Below are positions 44,601 through 55,882 of a DNA stretch of 64,000 nt, piece after piece. This DNA comes from Balamuthia mandrillaris (lineage: Eukaryota; Discosea; Longamoebia; Balamuthiidae): NCBI GenBank assembly GCA_031835245.1, contig JAVKOQ010000018.1, positions 129,001 to 193,000 on the forward strand. The letters are read 5' to 3'. Under the pieces are notes generated by a model that was not told where the DNA came from, did no database searches, and saw only the letters and a program-made list of their open reading frames with translations. A program made the position numbers and the translations under genes. Each line of letters starts with the position of its first letter. Within the stretch, counting starts at the first letter, position 1.

Positions 44601-47600
44601 GACAAAGCATCGGCGGTACCATTGGAGGCCCTCTGGATCCGATCGCCCCCATCCCCATTATTGTCGCTCCCACCCTGATGAGTTACTGCTCAGAGCTGGT
44701 GTTGGATGGTTCTCGCTCCTTGGGCTCTGCCGGCCGTCCCATGACCTACAGGTGGGATGTTGTCTCTGGTCCTACCAACTTGGAGCAGATCCGCGAGCTG
44801 CTTCACAGCATCAACGCCGATCAGGCTGTGCTTCCTGCCAGCTTTGTGTTTGAGTTCATCGAGCCTGAGTCGGAGTACGTCTTCTCCTTGGAGGTGGAGA
44901 ATGTGTTTGAGCAGACGAGTGCAAGCCCAGCCTTCTTCAGCATCTTTTTCACTTTCGAGCCCGTGCCGACCGTGACCGTCAGCCCCTCCTACTTGAAGCC
45001 CACGTACGTCAACCGCGAGTTCAAGCTGCACAGCACTGTCACCCCTGCCCCCTGCGCTCAAGGTACCGACCGTGAGCTCTTCACCTACTCCTGGTTGCAA
45101 CAGGCTGGTCCTGTCCTCGCTCTGGATCCCAGCACATCCTCCTCCCCAACGCTTTATTTCCCGGCTGACACCCTCTCCGTGGGCGCCACGTACGACATCC
45201 GCCTGAGAGCCCAGCACGTCACTGCCCCGCGTTACATTGGCAACTCAATGGTGAGGTTGGAGGTGGGCTCCACCAAGCCCTTTGTCGACATCTTTGGTGG
45301 AGTGGAGCGCTTGTTGCCCACCGGAAGAAGCGAGCGAACGGACTTGGTGTTGGACGCCACTGGCTCGGTTGACTTTGACAAACGAGAGGGAGACTTTGAC
45401 TATACCTGGACATGCTACAACCTAGCCTACGACCAGGAATGCTTCCCTAACGAGGAGATCCGCAACAAGTACCTCGTCAATGCTCCCACCATCAGGATCC
45501 CAGGCTACGAGCTGCCCATTGGCGAGTTCCTCATCACCTTGACTATCTCCAAGGAGGGAGGTATCGAGGCAACCACCACCCAACGCGTCTTCACCAATGG
45601 ACAGGGCCCCATCGTCCGAGCCTTTGTGCAGGGCCTCAACAATCCCGACCGTCGCGTCAACGCCTTTGAGCAAAACACTCTTGCCGCTGTGGCTCTCGTG
45701 GAGCCCGACCAGTCGCCAGCGGACGTGCAATGGACTTGGTCCATCCTCAGCGGTCCTCTCCCTGACAGCCTCCTTGAAACTTTCCTGGTGGGAGGGGACA
45801 GACACTCTGCCAACATCGTCATTCGCGAGAACGTTCTGGCTCCCAACCAGAGCTTCACCTTCCTGGTGACTGGCACCAACGCGGATGGCACAGGTTACGC
45901 CGTTCTTCAGTTCAAGGTCAACGACCGACCTGTGGCTGGTCTCTGCCGTGTCTTCCTGGAGGATGGGCTGACAGAGGCCACCGGTACGGAGGGCGCCTAC
46001 ACCACCCAGTTCTTCTTGCATTGCCTGAACTTTGAGGACCTGCTGGAAGAGTCGCCGCTGCGCTACCGTTTCCTGGTGGAGGATGGCAACTCAGAGGTGG
46101 TCATCAGTTCCGGTGTGACCGACATTCAGTCGGTTGGTTTCTACTTGCCGCCTGGCGAGACCACATTGGTGGTGGAGATCCGCGACCAATATGGCGCACG
46201 CTCTCGTTATAGCCTGACTGCCAGCGCAGTGCTCCCGGAGGAGCTGCAAGGGCTGAACTCAGGACAGCTGGCCCTTTACCTACAGGAGACGTTGTTGAAC
46301 CCTGCCACAGCTGCTGGGGATTCTGCCCTTATGAGCCAGGCCTTTTGGCTCATCACCAAGGCCCTGTCTGGAGGCGGATCACCAGGACGAAGAGAAGAGA
46401 CTCTCACTCGACAGGGTGGCAATACTGAAATAGTAGATGACCTTATGGAGTCTCTCATCTTTGACTTCCCGCTTGAGTTCAACGAGGACGGCATCACGCA
46501 AAGGTTCATCATCCTGACAGCCCTCTTGAGTGAGCCTGAGGACGTCTCCGATGAGGCCCTCCTGCTGGGAGCGGCCTTTGCAGTGGAGCTGGCCGACAAG
46601 ATGAGTACCGTGACGGTCAACGACCAGATGGAAGCCGCTGCCGGCCTCTCCATTGCTGCTTTGTTGGTGGCCAACGACGGAAGGGTGGAGACAGTTGCCA
46701 ACCCAGTGAGTCAGCTTATCTCTGCGGCCTTAGAGCTCTTCTCTGGGGCCAGAGTGTCCTACCTCCTCATCGGCGATGATGAGACCCTGAGCAACTACCT
46801 TGCCTACACCACTGCTCAAGCTGCAGACTTTTTGCAGTTCCTCCCTACAACCTTGAACTTGGGTGGAGGGGCCATCACGGTAACCCTGCCAGAGGAGCTC
46901 ATCGCCGCGTTGAGTCGGTTGCGCGGAGGAGTCGACGAGGACGGCAACTTGCCGCTGATCGCCTACAACACGTACCAGCTGGTGACCAATCCTTATGCCT
47001 GGGCAGAAACCTCGGAGACGCTGGTCACGCCGGTGGTCTCCGTTGCCTTCTACTCCCCCGACAGCAACCAGGCCTTGGTTGTGCCAGAGCTGCGCAGCTC
47101 GCGGGTGGTATACCAGTTCCCTCTCTCCGATGACCTCATCCGCAACACGCGCAACTACGAGCTCTATGGCATTGACTACTTCATCCCCAGCTGCGGCGTT
47201 TGGAATGGCCTCATTGACAACTTCTCCACATGGGAGGATGCCGATGAGCAGCTGGGTATCGTGGACTCCAACCCTTGCCAGGCCTACCTCACCGACCTCA
47301 ACACGCTAACCTGCGAGTGCACTCGCTTGGGGGAGACGGCGGCCTTCCTCACCTTTGAGCTGCCGCCCTTGGAACCTGGGCCTGGCCCCGTGGACCCCAT
47401 TCCCGGCACCAACGACAGTGATCCCTACATGGAGGACTCGGAGATCATCCTGCTGATTCTGGTGGTGGTGTTTGCGGCCATCCTCGCTGTGGCCGCCTTT
47501 GTGATCATGTCCACCAACAGAAAGGCCCAAACGCCGGACGACAGCTTGGTGGTGCTGCTTAGCAAGTGGGAGCACGAGCCCGAGTGGGAGTACCAACGAA

Positions 47601-47950
47601 AGGCTGTGGAGGAGGCGGAGCAGGGCTCCGATCTGGAGGACGACATGCGCGCCCTGGAGGAGGAATACCTCAATGGAGAGGGCGACGAGGATGCGTCAGC
47701 AGAGCAAGATGGGTACCGACGAAGCGGCCTCTCCAGGCTGGCTCGGCTGGGCGGCGTTGGCGAAAGAGGAATGTACGGCACGGCCTCCTCCACCAGGGAG
47801 AAGGTCGACCCATTCCTCGCCGACCCCGCTGCCCACCGAGGTGCAGGAAGGCGCACAGAGGAAAGTAACACAGAAGCAGACAAGGGACGTCGCAAGCCAC
47901 GCATAAAGGCTGGAACCACTTCTTCTTCAGCCAAAAGAACAATCATATAG
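41694..47950 (+). CDS. Receptor-like membrane protein: filamin, NPC1/folate-receptor-like, EGF, REJ, GPS, one TM
   Basis: Exons 41694-42188, 42250-42475 and 42636-47950 sum to 6,036 nt, 2,011 residues. Signal anchor or signal peptide at about 19-40 (AFFGVAALMLVFVSVTTGL). Filamin-like repeat 1 (DGTYTVSYLPTVAGVYVISV) at 110-155. Residues about 168-280 are Cys-rich and match the NPC1 N-terminal/folate-receptor pattern: CGDLYGENACC, SEACVRNLEVLHCGFTCSPAQ, then VIYDSCADV. Filamin-like repeats follow at about 330-412 and 430-522, an EGF-like module at 527-560, another filamin-like unit, and an EGF-like module at 678-710. The long 712-1,700 stretch resembles REJ/PKD1-type ectodomains. LTCECTRLGETAAF at about 1,800 is a GPS signature. 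TM helix IILLILVVVFAAILAVAAFV at about 1,840-1,862, then an acidic/basic cytoplasmic tail. Surface adhesion or sterol/lipid-binding receptor is inferred. Confidence 0.88.
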
Positions 47951-48366
47951 AGAGGGTTTTTTTTTTCATTTCTTTCTTTCTTGAACGTTTTTTTCTCAGT
48001 TTTTTCAAAAAAAAGATATTGTTTGTTTGTTTTGTGGGTGTTTTTTTTTTTTTGTGGTGTATGTGTGTAACCTTGGCGGGGGGGTTGGCTGGAATCTTCA
48101 CTGCCAGCACGCCCAACTGCGCAGCGAGGCAAAACAATCGACTCCCACGAAAGGTCACCAGGTCGACATGAATGGTAGGGTGAGGATGATGTTGCGAAAC
48201 TGGCGATAAGGAGCCCTCCTGAAGCGAGCCACCTAAAAAATCGCACGAGCCAAAATAAGGCGTTTAGAAGAAAAAAAAAGAAAGCAGCGAGAGGCACAAG
48301 CGGCTCATCATCACTCTTTGCTTCACTCTTTCCCTTTTGCTTTTTTTTTTTGGTGAACGACCGACA
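47951..48366. other. Intergenic region
   Basis: T-rich 3' region of the receptor gene, a G8 run near 48079, then upstream sequence of the SDR gene. Nothing coding recognised. Confidence 0.45.
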
Positions 48367-49969
48367 ATGAGTTTCAGAAGAGCCGTTTCTACTTTCTCCT
48401 CCTCCTCCGCTTCTTCGCGCCAGTTTTTCGCTGCTGGTAAAGTATATTTGGATACCGAACCCATTCCATTTGTGTAGCGAAGCCATCAAACTCATTTTTA
48501 TTTTTTTCATCCTCCTCACTTCGTGAATGGGTCACAATAAAATAGGTAGCAGGAGCTATGTCACTGCTGGCGCTGTTGGCGGCGGCCGATTGAAGGACAA
48601 GGTGGCCGTCATCACTGGCGCCGGAGCGGGCATTGGCCGCGAGAGCTCCATCCTCTTTGCTCAACAGGGCTGCAAGGTTGTCGCTGTTGATCTGAACGAA
48701 AAGGCTCTTCGCGAAACGGTTCGTTTTTTTTTTCGAAATGGAAACTGAAGAGATTAGCTTCACCATCAAACATTGACGAGAACGACAAACTGAGCCCAAA
48801 CAAACATCTTTATAAACAGGTGGAAATCATCAAAGCCAACGGAGGAGACGCTGTCTTTACCAAAGCGGACGTTTCCAAGGCGGAGGAATGTGAGAAGTTT
48901 GTGCGCTTGGCGGAGGAGAAGTACGGCAAGCTCAACATCCTCTTCAACAACGCTGGCATCATGCACAGCGATGACAACGGCGCCACCGACACGGAGGAGA
49001 AGATTCTTGACCTGACCTTCAACATCAATGTGAAGGGAGTCTTTTTCGGCTGTATGTGCCTTTCTTTCTTTATTAGCCATTCTATGTTTTCTGTTTTATG
49101 TCTTCCTTTCATCCCAATGAATGTAGCATTGTGACGTGACTTACTTTTTTTTTGTTGGTTTGCAGGCAAGTATGGTATTCCTGCCATGCGTAGAGCAGGA
49201 GGCGGTTCCATCATCAACGTACCATTATTCCCTCTCTTTCCTTGTTTCATTTCTTTCTTATGATGACTCTCTGTCTTTCATCAGACGGCTTCGTTTGTAG
49301 CTCTTATGGGAGCAGCAACCTCCCAAATTGCCTACACGGCTAGCAAAGGCGCAGTTTTGTGTAAGTCAATCCATCCATTTTCTCCCTCTCATTTTTCTTT
49401 AGCATTACCAAACTTTACCTCTACTCCCCCCTTCACTTTCATAGCTATGACTCGTGAGTTGGCAGTAATTCATGGCAAGGAGAAAATCCGCGTGAACGCC
49501 CTTTGTATGCTTCTTACTCTTTTTTTTTAATGTTTTTGAGTTCATTGCTGCCTTTTTCTTTATGTTTATTTATTTCCTTTTCAACTTAAAATAGGCCCTG
49601 GTCCTTTGAAGACCGAGTTGCTGATGAGCTTCCTCAACACGGACGCCAAGAAGAACAGAAGGCTGGTGCACATTCCTATGGGCCGCTTCGGAGAAGCCAA
49701 GGAGATCGCCCAAGGCGCCCTCTACCTGGCCTCTGATGAGTCCTCGTACACCACTGGAGCTACATTCCTTGTTGATGGAGGTCGGAAAAGCCTTGCACTT
49801 TCTTTCTTACTATTCTTCCTTCTCTTTGTTATTCTATCTTCTCGTGTTTATGTCTTATTCTTTTCTATCTTTTGTTACTTTAGTTTGCACACAAATACTA
49901 ACCCTCTCCCTCTCGTTCTTTATTTGAAAAAATGTAGGTATCACTGCCGCTTATGTGACTCCTGAATAG
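48367..49969 (+). CDS. Short-chain dehydrogenase/reductase, probably mitochondrial
   Basis: NAD(P)-dependent classical SDR. Eight exons (48367-48436, 48546-48718, 48820-49051, 49166-49218, 49285-49360, 49445-49504, 49595-49780, 49938-49969) sum to 882 nt, 293 residues. The first 24 residues are Arg/Ser-rich without acids (MSFRRAVSTFSSSSASSRQF), like a mitochondrial presequence. Rossmann motif VAVITGAGAGIGRE, then ILFNNAGIM, GGGSIINTASFVAL, the active-site YTASKGA, and RVNALCPGPLKTELL. It ends FLVDGGITAAYVTPE. The Asp at the end of beta-2 (VAVDLNEKAL) favours NAD over NADP. Closest by feel to bacterial-type glucose/3-ketoacyl reductases; the substrate is not deducible. Confidence 0.93.
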
Positions 49970-50047
49970 ACATTTGCATTTTAGATGTTTTAACCACAAC
50001 CAATGCACAATTTTGCTCTTTATCTTCTTTCTTTCATTTTGTGTGAA

Positions 50048-50090
50048 GCGAGAGCGGTACGTAGTAGCGCCATGTATCAGCGAGCTTCCC
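50048..50090. repeat. Duplicated fragment of the GCP coding sequence in its 3' flank
   Basis: About 43 bp here matches 50823-50870 inside a GCP exon, including an exact 24-bp block (tagcgccatgtatcagcgag plus cttc). The exon copy codes for KLADTWRY; this copy lies past the gene's stop codon. See findings. Confidence 0.8.
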
Positions 50091-50102
50091 TTTGTTCAAG
50101 AG

Positions 50103-51293
50103 TTACGAGAAAGACGCTCTTTGAGGATGGATGGAACGGGTAGTTGTGGTGTGCATGTTTCGATAAAAGTCGGAATAGTCCAAGCGAACGAGAAGCGAGC
50201 CGATGCCTGTTCCACCAGTGGTGGCGGCCAAGGCATGACCTCCGTGATGGCTTTCCAGCTCGTGCAAAAACCGTACGAGGAGAATGATGCTCTGCCTGTA
50301 TTGTTGCCGTAGTTTGAATAGCGGTTGAGGAGAAGTTGTCGGTGTGTTGCTCGAGATTACCACCACTTGATGATAGAGCTGATGAACGAGTTCCAGCAAC
50401 TGGTCCACAATGCACTGCGCCGCGTGGCCCTTCCTATCCAAAAAGAAGCTAGATAAAATTCTCGGGGTGAGTTTGCTTTCAAGCAACTGCAATTCTCTCT
50501 ATCTTCTGAAAAACCAACCATGAAAGAAGAGGATCAAGATAGCCTTCATGGATGGCTCGCCGTAGTTCCTGTAAGCCAAGTTTTGGAGGGCTATCGCCTG
50601 TTCCTCTGTTGGTAGCGCCGTCATTCAGGTCCATGCAGAGGATTGATGCTTTTAGCTGTGGCCAACGAACCAAATGCAGTTGCTCACCGAGATAGCTTCC
50701 AAAGCTACCCACAAACTGATTCATCTCCTGCCTTTTGTTGGCGTTGATTGAGATATAAAGAAAGAGAAGATGGAATTGTTTAACAAAAATTTTACCTGAG
50801 GTGACTAGCTGGCAGCAGCAATTGTGAAGCAGGAGCGGTCCTTAGATAGCGCCATGTATCAGCGAGCTTCACAGAGGCTGACTTGAGGCGAAGCAGAGTG
50901 TCGAAGAGGCGATTGTGTTTGTCAAGAGTGAGGGCATCTAACACAGCTGATAAAGGCCATTCCACGGTGTAATGCCATTCCAACCGATCTGCTTTTCTTC
51001 TGTCCCGCATAACAAACGGGTGAGCCCCAGACTGGGGTTGTTGTGGAGCGGTAGCCTCTTCGGTTGTGACAGACGGTTCTGAAGTAGCTGCACAGAACGC
51101 AAGTGATAATCGGTGTGTGAGTTGTGAAGAATGTACAGTTTTGCTTGGTGGTTGTTTACAAAGAGAAGAAGCAGAAGAAGCAGAAGCAGAAGAAGCAGAA
51201 GAAGAAGAAGAAGAAGAAGAAGAAGAAGAAGAACAAGAAGAACAAGAAGAAGAAGAAGAAGAAGAAGAAGAAGAAGAAGAAGAAGAAGAAGAA

Positions 51294-51325
<32 letters not shown>

Positions 51326-51977
51326 AGAAGATGTTGATGCTGTCTCGCACGATAATTTAACCGAGTGGTTCTCCAGCAGGTCGTTCATGATGGAATTCAA
51401 ACGGAAGAGTTGAGTAGGCTGGATAAGAACGCTAATCGAGGGCCATTTCGCGGACATGACGCAGCTCAGGTCGTGAAAGAAGGAGCCATTCCCCATCAAC
51501 ACGAAATGCCGAAGAAAGTCCAAATGGTAGAGGAGGTTAGATTCAAAGACGAACTGCTGCAAGACTCGTCGTCCCAGTTGAGCGCACCGCCGATGTATTG
51601 CTGGGACACACTCCTTGTTCCATGAGCTCATAAACGAGCTTGAAGTATCGACTGCTCCAGCATCTATGGAAGACGACGAAGGAGGGGAGAGTGGAGAGGA
51701 AATGGCAGGCAATAGTGAAAGGAACGGGTATGCTTCATTCTTGGCTTGGCCTTCGGAAGAAGGCGATTTTTCTTCTCCTGGTGAGTCCGTTGCCTTGTAG
51801 AAGAAGAGTTGAAGAGCATCAAAAACGTCTTCATTTTGTTCTTCATGCTGTAAAATTGCAAGATGCTCTCCTGCCTGAAACAGCTCTTCGTACTTTGATT
51901 GCATAAAACAGGGGATGAAATCTTCTATTGGTTTTCTCACTTTCTAGATTTGTTTTAAAGAGTCACTTCATATTAGC

Positions 51978-52010
<33 letters not shown>

Positions 52011-53976
52011 GAGGAGGAGGAGACATACAATAATAGGAACGGAGGAGGTAGTCTTCCGCAAGAAAACAAACTCTTGAAACGGATCTAGGCAACGCCCATG
52101 CCGCAACCACTGTTGCAAAAGCATAGCATAAGGACGAAACGCACCCCAAAACAAGTTCCATCCAATCTTCTGTATTGCTGAGCCTTCGTAGTACTGTTTG
52201 TCACAGTGAGTTTACAACCAATCAAAGAAAGAGGAGATTACGAGAGGAAGTACAATGTTCATGCAAAGCTCGAAGAGATGACTGATGAAACGGGCACTGG
52301 ACGCAAATGGTAGCCGAAGCACATACACACCTTCGTCTTCTTCAGAAGAAAGCGGGGAAAGCGGTGGCGATAAAGGGGAAGAAAGAGCGGGGAGATTCTG
52401 TTGCCCGAAGATGTCTTGGTAGAAAAAGCGAAGAAGAGGTTGATAACTCATGCAATAGGCATGAAGGGCGACGATTGTTTTGTTGTAAATAGATGAGGAG
52501 GTAGCGAACCGAAGAATAGGCGCTACAACAGCTTCACGCAACTCCTGGGCAAGAGCATCACGAAACCCTTCCTCCACGGTGGCATTCCTCGTTTGGTGGT
52601 TTTGTTCTTGCTCTTCCTTCTCTTGTTCTCGCGTTTCTTCCAGTCCTCCTCGCTCCACTCTTTCATTGCAGTAATTGAGAAGTCGTCGTAAAGCTGTGCC
52701 TTGACTCATCATCTCTTCTATAAATACGCGATAAGCCAGTGGAAATGTTGCACTGTTGTTGTGGCGACTTGAAGGAGAAGAGCGATGCAGACAGTGGTGA
52801 TCGTGGCAGTTCGCTTGCCCAAAGAGTATTGACTCGGAAGAAGAGGTCATATAAAAGTGCGCATTGGTCTTGTTCCACCGAAAGAGAGCGCTCTCAATAC
52901 CTTGCAACATATATATTGCGCTCTTAAACACCATTAGCTCTGTTGATGCTGGAACGTTTCGTTTTGATACTGAAGAAGAAGAAGAAGAAGAAGAAGAAGA
53001 AGAACGAGAAGAAGGATTCAAAGTGGGGAGAAATGAAGGTGACAATAAAGCGAAGGAAGAGGCAGACGTAGAAACTGTTTCACTTGTAGTGTCAGGCAGA
53101 AAAGAAAGAGGAGCTAAAGTTGGAGGAAGTGAAGGAAGCGGAGGAAGTCCTCCCGTAAGAGACTTGTTCAGTTTGCGTCTATCCTGCCAAGAGAGAGGAA
53201 CTTCCAGTGGAGGTAGCGGTTGAAGCTTTTCTTCGATGGATGAATTGCGAGAAGACGGGCTAGGATGAATAGTGGAAGGAAGCGCAGCGAGAGAAGGAAG
53301 AGACACAAGGCAAGATGTCAGGCTTGAATGTTCATGCCGTTTTTGTTGAGATAGAAACGACTTCTCTTCGTCTTCTTCTTCTTCTAAAGCGGTCTCTGTA
53401 GTTGGTGTTTCAATGGCACCCTTCCGTTGTTGGCCGGATAGGAGGAGAAGCACTCGTAAGGCAGCAACTCGTGCTTCCAACGATGGTTCCTTTGCTCTTT
53501 TTGTCATCGTGAAGCCATCAACAAAAGGTTTTTCGTCTTGAGAAGCAGAAAGGCGGCGAGCAGCAGAGAAAAGCAGAAGAGAGAACAAGTGAAAAGCAGA
53601 GAAGAGAGAAAAGGAGAACGCACTCAGAAGATAAAAGCTGGTGATAGAGTTGAAATAGCCGTTGAGAGCGCGTGCCTCCTCGCTCAAACGCAGCGCCTGC
53701 GAGCAATCGGGAAAGATCGCTGTGCCCCTCTTCTGGTCCTTCGAGCGAAGGCAACCGCAGCAAATGGGCATAGACGGCTGGGAGCCCCGAAGGGCACGCC
53801 GGCGGCGTTTGCTTCTGGGTAGCACCGATCGCCGAGGTCAGCGCTGCCACCAGCTGAATCACCGAAAGAGAGCAACTCGATGAGCCATTCGCAGTACATC
53901 GTTCGCTCCGTGCTGCTTCCACTTCATTTTCTCCCTCCCTCCCCGGTGCTGGTGCTACACGGTCCCTCCTCATCAC
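50103..53976 (-). CDS. Gamma-tubulin complex component (GCP4/5/6-like)
   Basis: Subunit of the gamma-tubulin ring complex that nucleates microtubules. Exons 53976-53624, 53496-52242, 52193-52029, 51943-50796, 50731-50519 and 50433-50103 sum to 3,465 nt, 1,154 residues. GRIP1-like features: YMLQGIESALFRW, an early helix LAYRVFIEEMMSQGTALRRLL, and GRCLDPFQEFVF (the conserved G-R-x-x-D-P-x-x-E-F). GRIP2-like features: LLYHLDFLRHFVLMGNGSFF, WHYTVEWPLSAVLDALTL, and LLVRLDYSDFYRN near the C-terminus (family L-D-Y-N-x-Y-Y). A poly-Ser run of roughly 45 residues from a (TTC)n-type repeat interrupts GRIP2. Large Ser/Pro inserts and length favour GCP5/6 over GCP2/3/4. The exon 1-2 junction is the least certain. 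Confidence 0.88.
51170..51330. repeat. (GAA)n trinucleotide tract coding for poly-Ser in the GCP gene
   Basis: About 160 bp of GAA/GCAGAA repeats on the plus strand. On the coding minus strand the frame reads TCT/TCC/TGC, giving an almost pure Ser run. The other two frames are also open (poly-Phe or poly-Leu), so frameshift slippage would not create a stop locally. Confidence 0.9.
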
Positions 53977-54147
53977 AAGAGAGAGAAGAGCGCCTTTCTT
54001 TCTTCTTCGCTACAAAATCTGAACAATGCATGAGCACCAAAAATGCAGAATCTTAGCACCATTTGAGCGCAGAATGTTGAACTGACGAATAAAACAGCAC
54101 AAGACGCGCACAAATGCTACACAAAAAAAGGTAGCAAAAAACAAAAG
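53977..54147. promoter_or_regulatory. Short divergent promoter region between GCP and Sel1-repeat genes
   Basis: Only 171 bp separate two divergent start codons, so the promoters must overlap or share elements. No TATA-like box evident; A-rich near 54120-54145. Confidence 0.45.
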
Positions 54148-55882
54148 ATGAGCGAGAACGCTGCCGCCGGCGTGGAGGCACTGGATCAACAACAAGAACG
54201 ACGGGTGGGAGGAAGAGGAGGAGAAGAAGGTGAACCACCTTTCGATCCAGACCCAGAATTCACGGTGGAGCCCGCGCGGGAGGAAGATCGCTGCCTGATG
54301 AACGCCGCCGAGTTCTGCTACGACATTGGCAAACGGATGTTGATGGGGAGAGAGGCCGGGTTGTTGACCCCAAAGAACCCCACCAGGGCTGTGCATCTGC
54401 TGCTACGTGCCTGCGAGCTGGGACATCGTGGGGCCGCCTGGGACCTCACCTGCTGCTCGGGTGAGGGCGAGAACATCACTTTTTGTTGGGAGAAGGCTGC
54501 CGCTTTGTACAAACAGTTAACTTCTTGTTCTTGTTCTTGTTCTTCTTCTTCTTGTTCTTCTTCTTCTTCTTCTTCTTCTTCTTCTTCTTGTTCTTCTTCT
54601 TCTTCTTCTTGGTCTTGTTCTTGTGCTGCCTTCCTTCCTTTCTTTTAAAATAACACAAAACAAAACAATGAAGGAAGGCAGCAGAAGGGGATGCTGTTGG
54701 ACAAAGCAACCTCGCTGTTTGTTATTATACTGGCAAAGGAGGACTTCCCCAAGACCAACGGTTTGTTGTGTATCATGTTCTTGTCCTTGTTCATTCGTTC
54801 ATTCTGTATTCTTCCATGCTTCATTCTTCCTTTGTTCTTCGTCTTTGTCTGCACTTTCTCACACCAAAGACAATAGAACGGCAGCATATTACTGGCAGCT
54901 ATCCTCTCGCCAAAACTACAGCAGAGCTCACTACAACATTGGTGTCTGCTACGATGCTGGTCACGGCGTCCGAGCCCCTCCTACCTCCTCTACTTCCTCT
55001 TCCTCCCCTTCACAACAACCGTCCGACTTGGCCTTTCAGCTCTTCATAAAGTCAGCAGAGGAGGGCTATGCCGTAGCGCAGTACTATGTGGCAGTGTGTC
55101 GCCAGTTTGGACGAGCCAGGCAGCCGAGAGACCTCCGGGAGGCCTTGCTGTGGTTTCGCCGTGCGGCCAACCAGGATCACCTCCTCGCTCTCTCCCGCTT
55201 GGGCATGTTCATCCTAAACGGCTGGCATACGGCCAAGAACGACGTGGCAGCAGCCAGGTGCCTCTGTCGGGCTGCCAACTGGGGAGACGAGCCCGCCTGG
55301 AAGCAGCTGGTTTCGTTTCTAAGGAGCGACAGGCAGCGCTTTGTAGAAACAACGAACGAGGAGAAGAAACTGATGAGAGGCATTACAAAAGAGGGAACGC
55401 TCGTCAGGAAGGTGGACAAGCTGACCGACATGATCTGTCTATACTTTCATCGGCAGTGGCGGCATCTTGCTCATCAGCGGGATTCTTCGTCGTTAGTGGA
55501 GAAGCAGTTGAGAGCACGCCTGCCGCTTGACTTGGTAGAGAGGATCAGAGACGAGGCCAACTATTGCGACGTCCCACGTTGTAATGCCACCTTCTTTGGA
55601 CGTGGTAGAGTGGAACGAACGTTTCGCAGTCTTCACAAGGACGAACAAGAAGAAGGTGATGCGGAGCGTAGCAAACCACAGCAACCACAATCTCCAACCT
55701 TTCAAGAGTTCCGTGAGCAAGGACAGAAGCAACAACTACAGCAAAACGAAGAGTGTGAAGACAAGGGAGAAAAGGAAAAGTGTTTTATTGAGCGGATGGA
55801 AGGCGATACAGTGACCCTACGGTTTTGCAGCATCGAATGTGCTGCTGTTTTTGACCGTGATCTCTCTGCTCCGCCTCAATAA
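54148..55882 (+). CDS. Sel1-repeat (SLR/TPR-like) protein with C-terminal Cys motif
   Basis: Exons 54148-54515, 54674-54760 and 54877-55882 sum to 1,461 nt, 486 residues. Acidic N-terminus, then consecutive Sel1-like units: ARAVHLLLRACELGHRGAAW-type, YKQKAAEGDAVGQSNLAVCY followed by YTGKGGLPQDQR, HYNIGVCYDAGHGV, IKSAEEGYAVAQYYVAVC, and FRRAANQDHLLALSRLGMF. The second unit only becomes readable after splicing, which supports both introns. A C-terminal region has CDVPRC and, later, RFCSIECAAVF, possibly an incomplete MYND-like zinc site. Sel1 proteins scaffold complexes, for example in ERAD or signalling; the partner is unknown. Intron 1 is a (CTT)n/(TTG) tract. Confidence 0.85.

Noticed and set aside
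44690-45217. Minus-strand ORF in the receptor gene REJ region
   Set aside because: No motifs and lies wholly inside the plus-strand exon.
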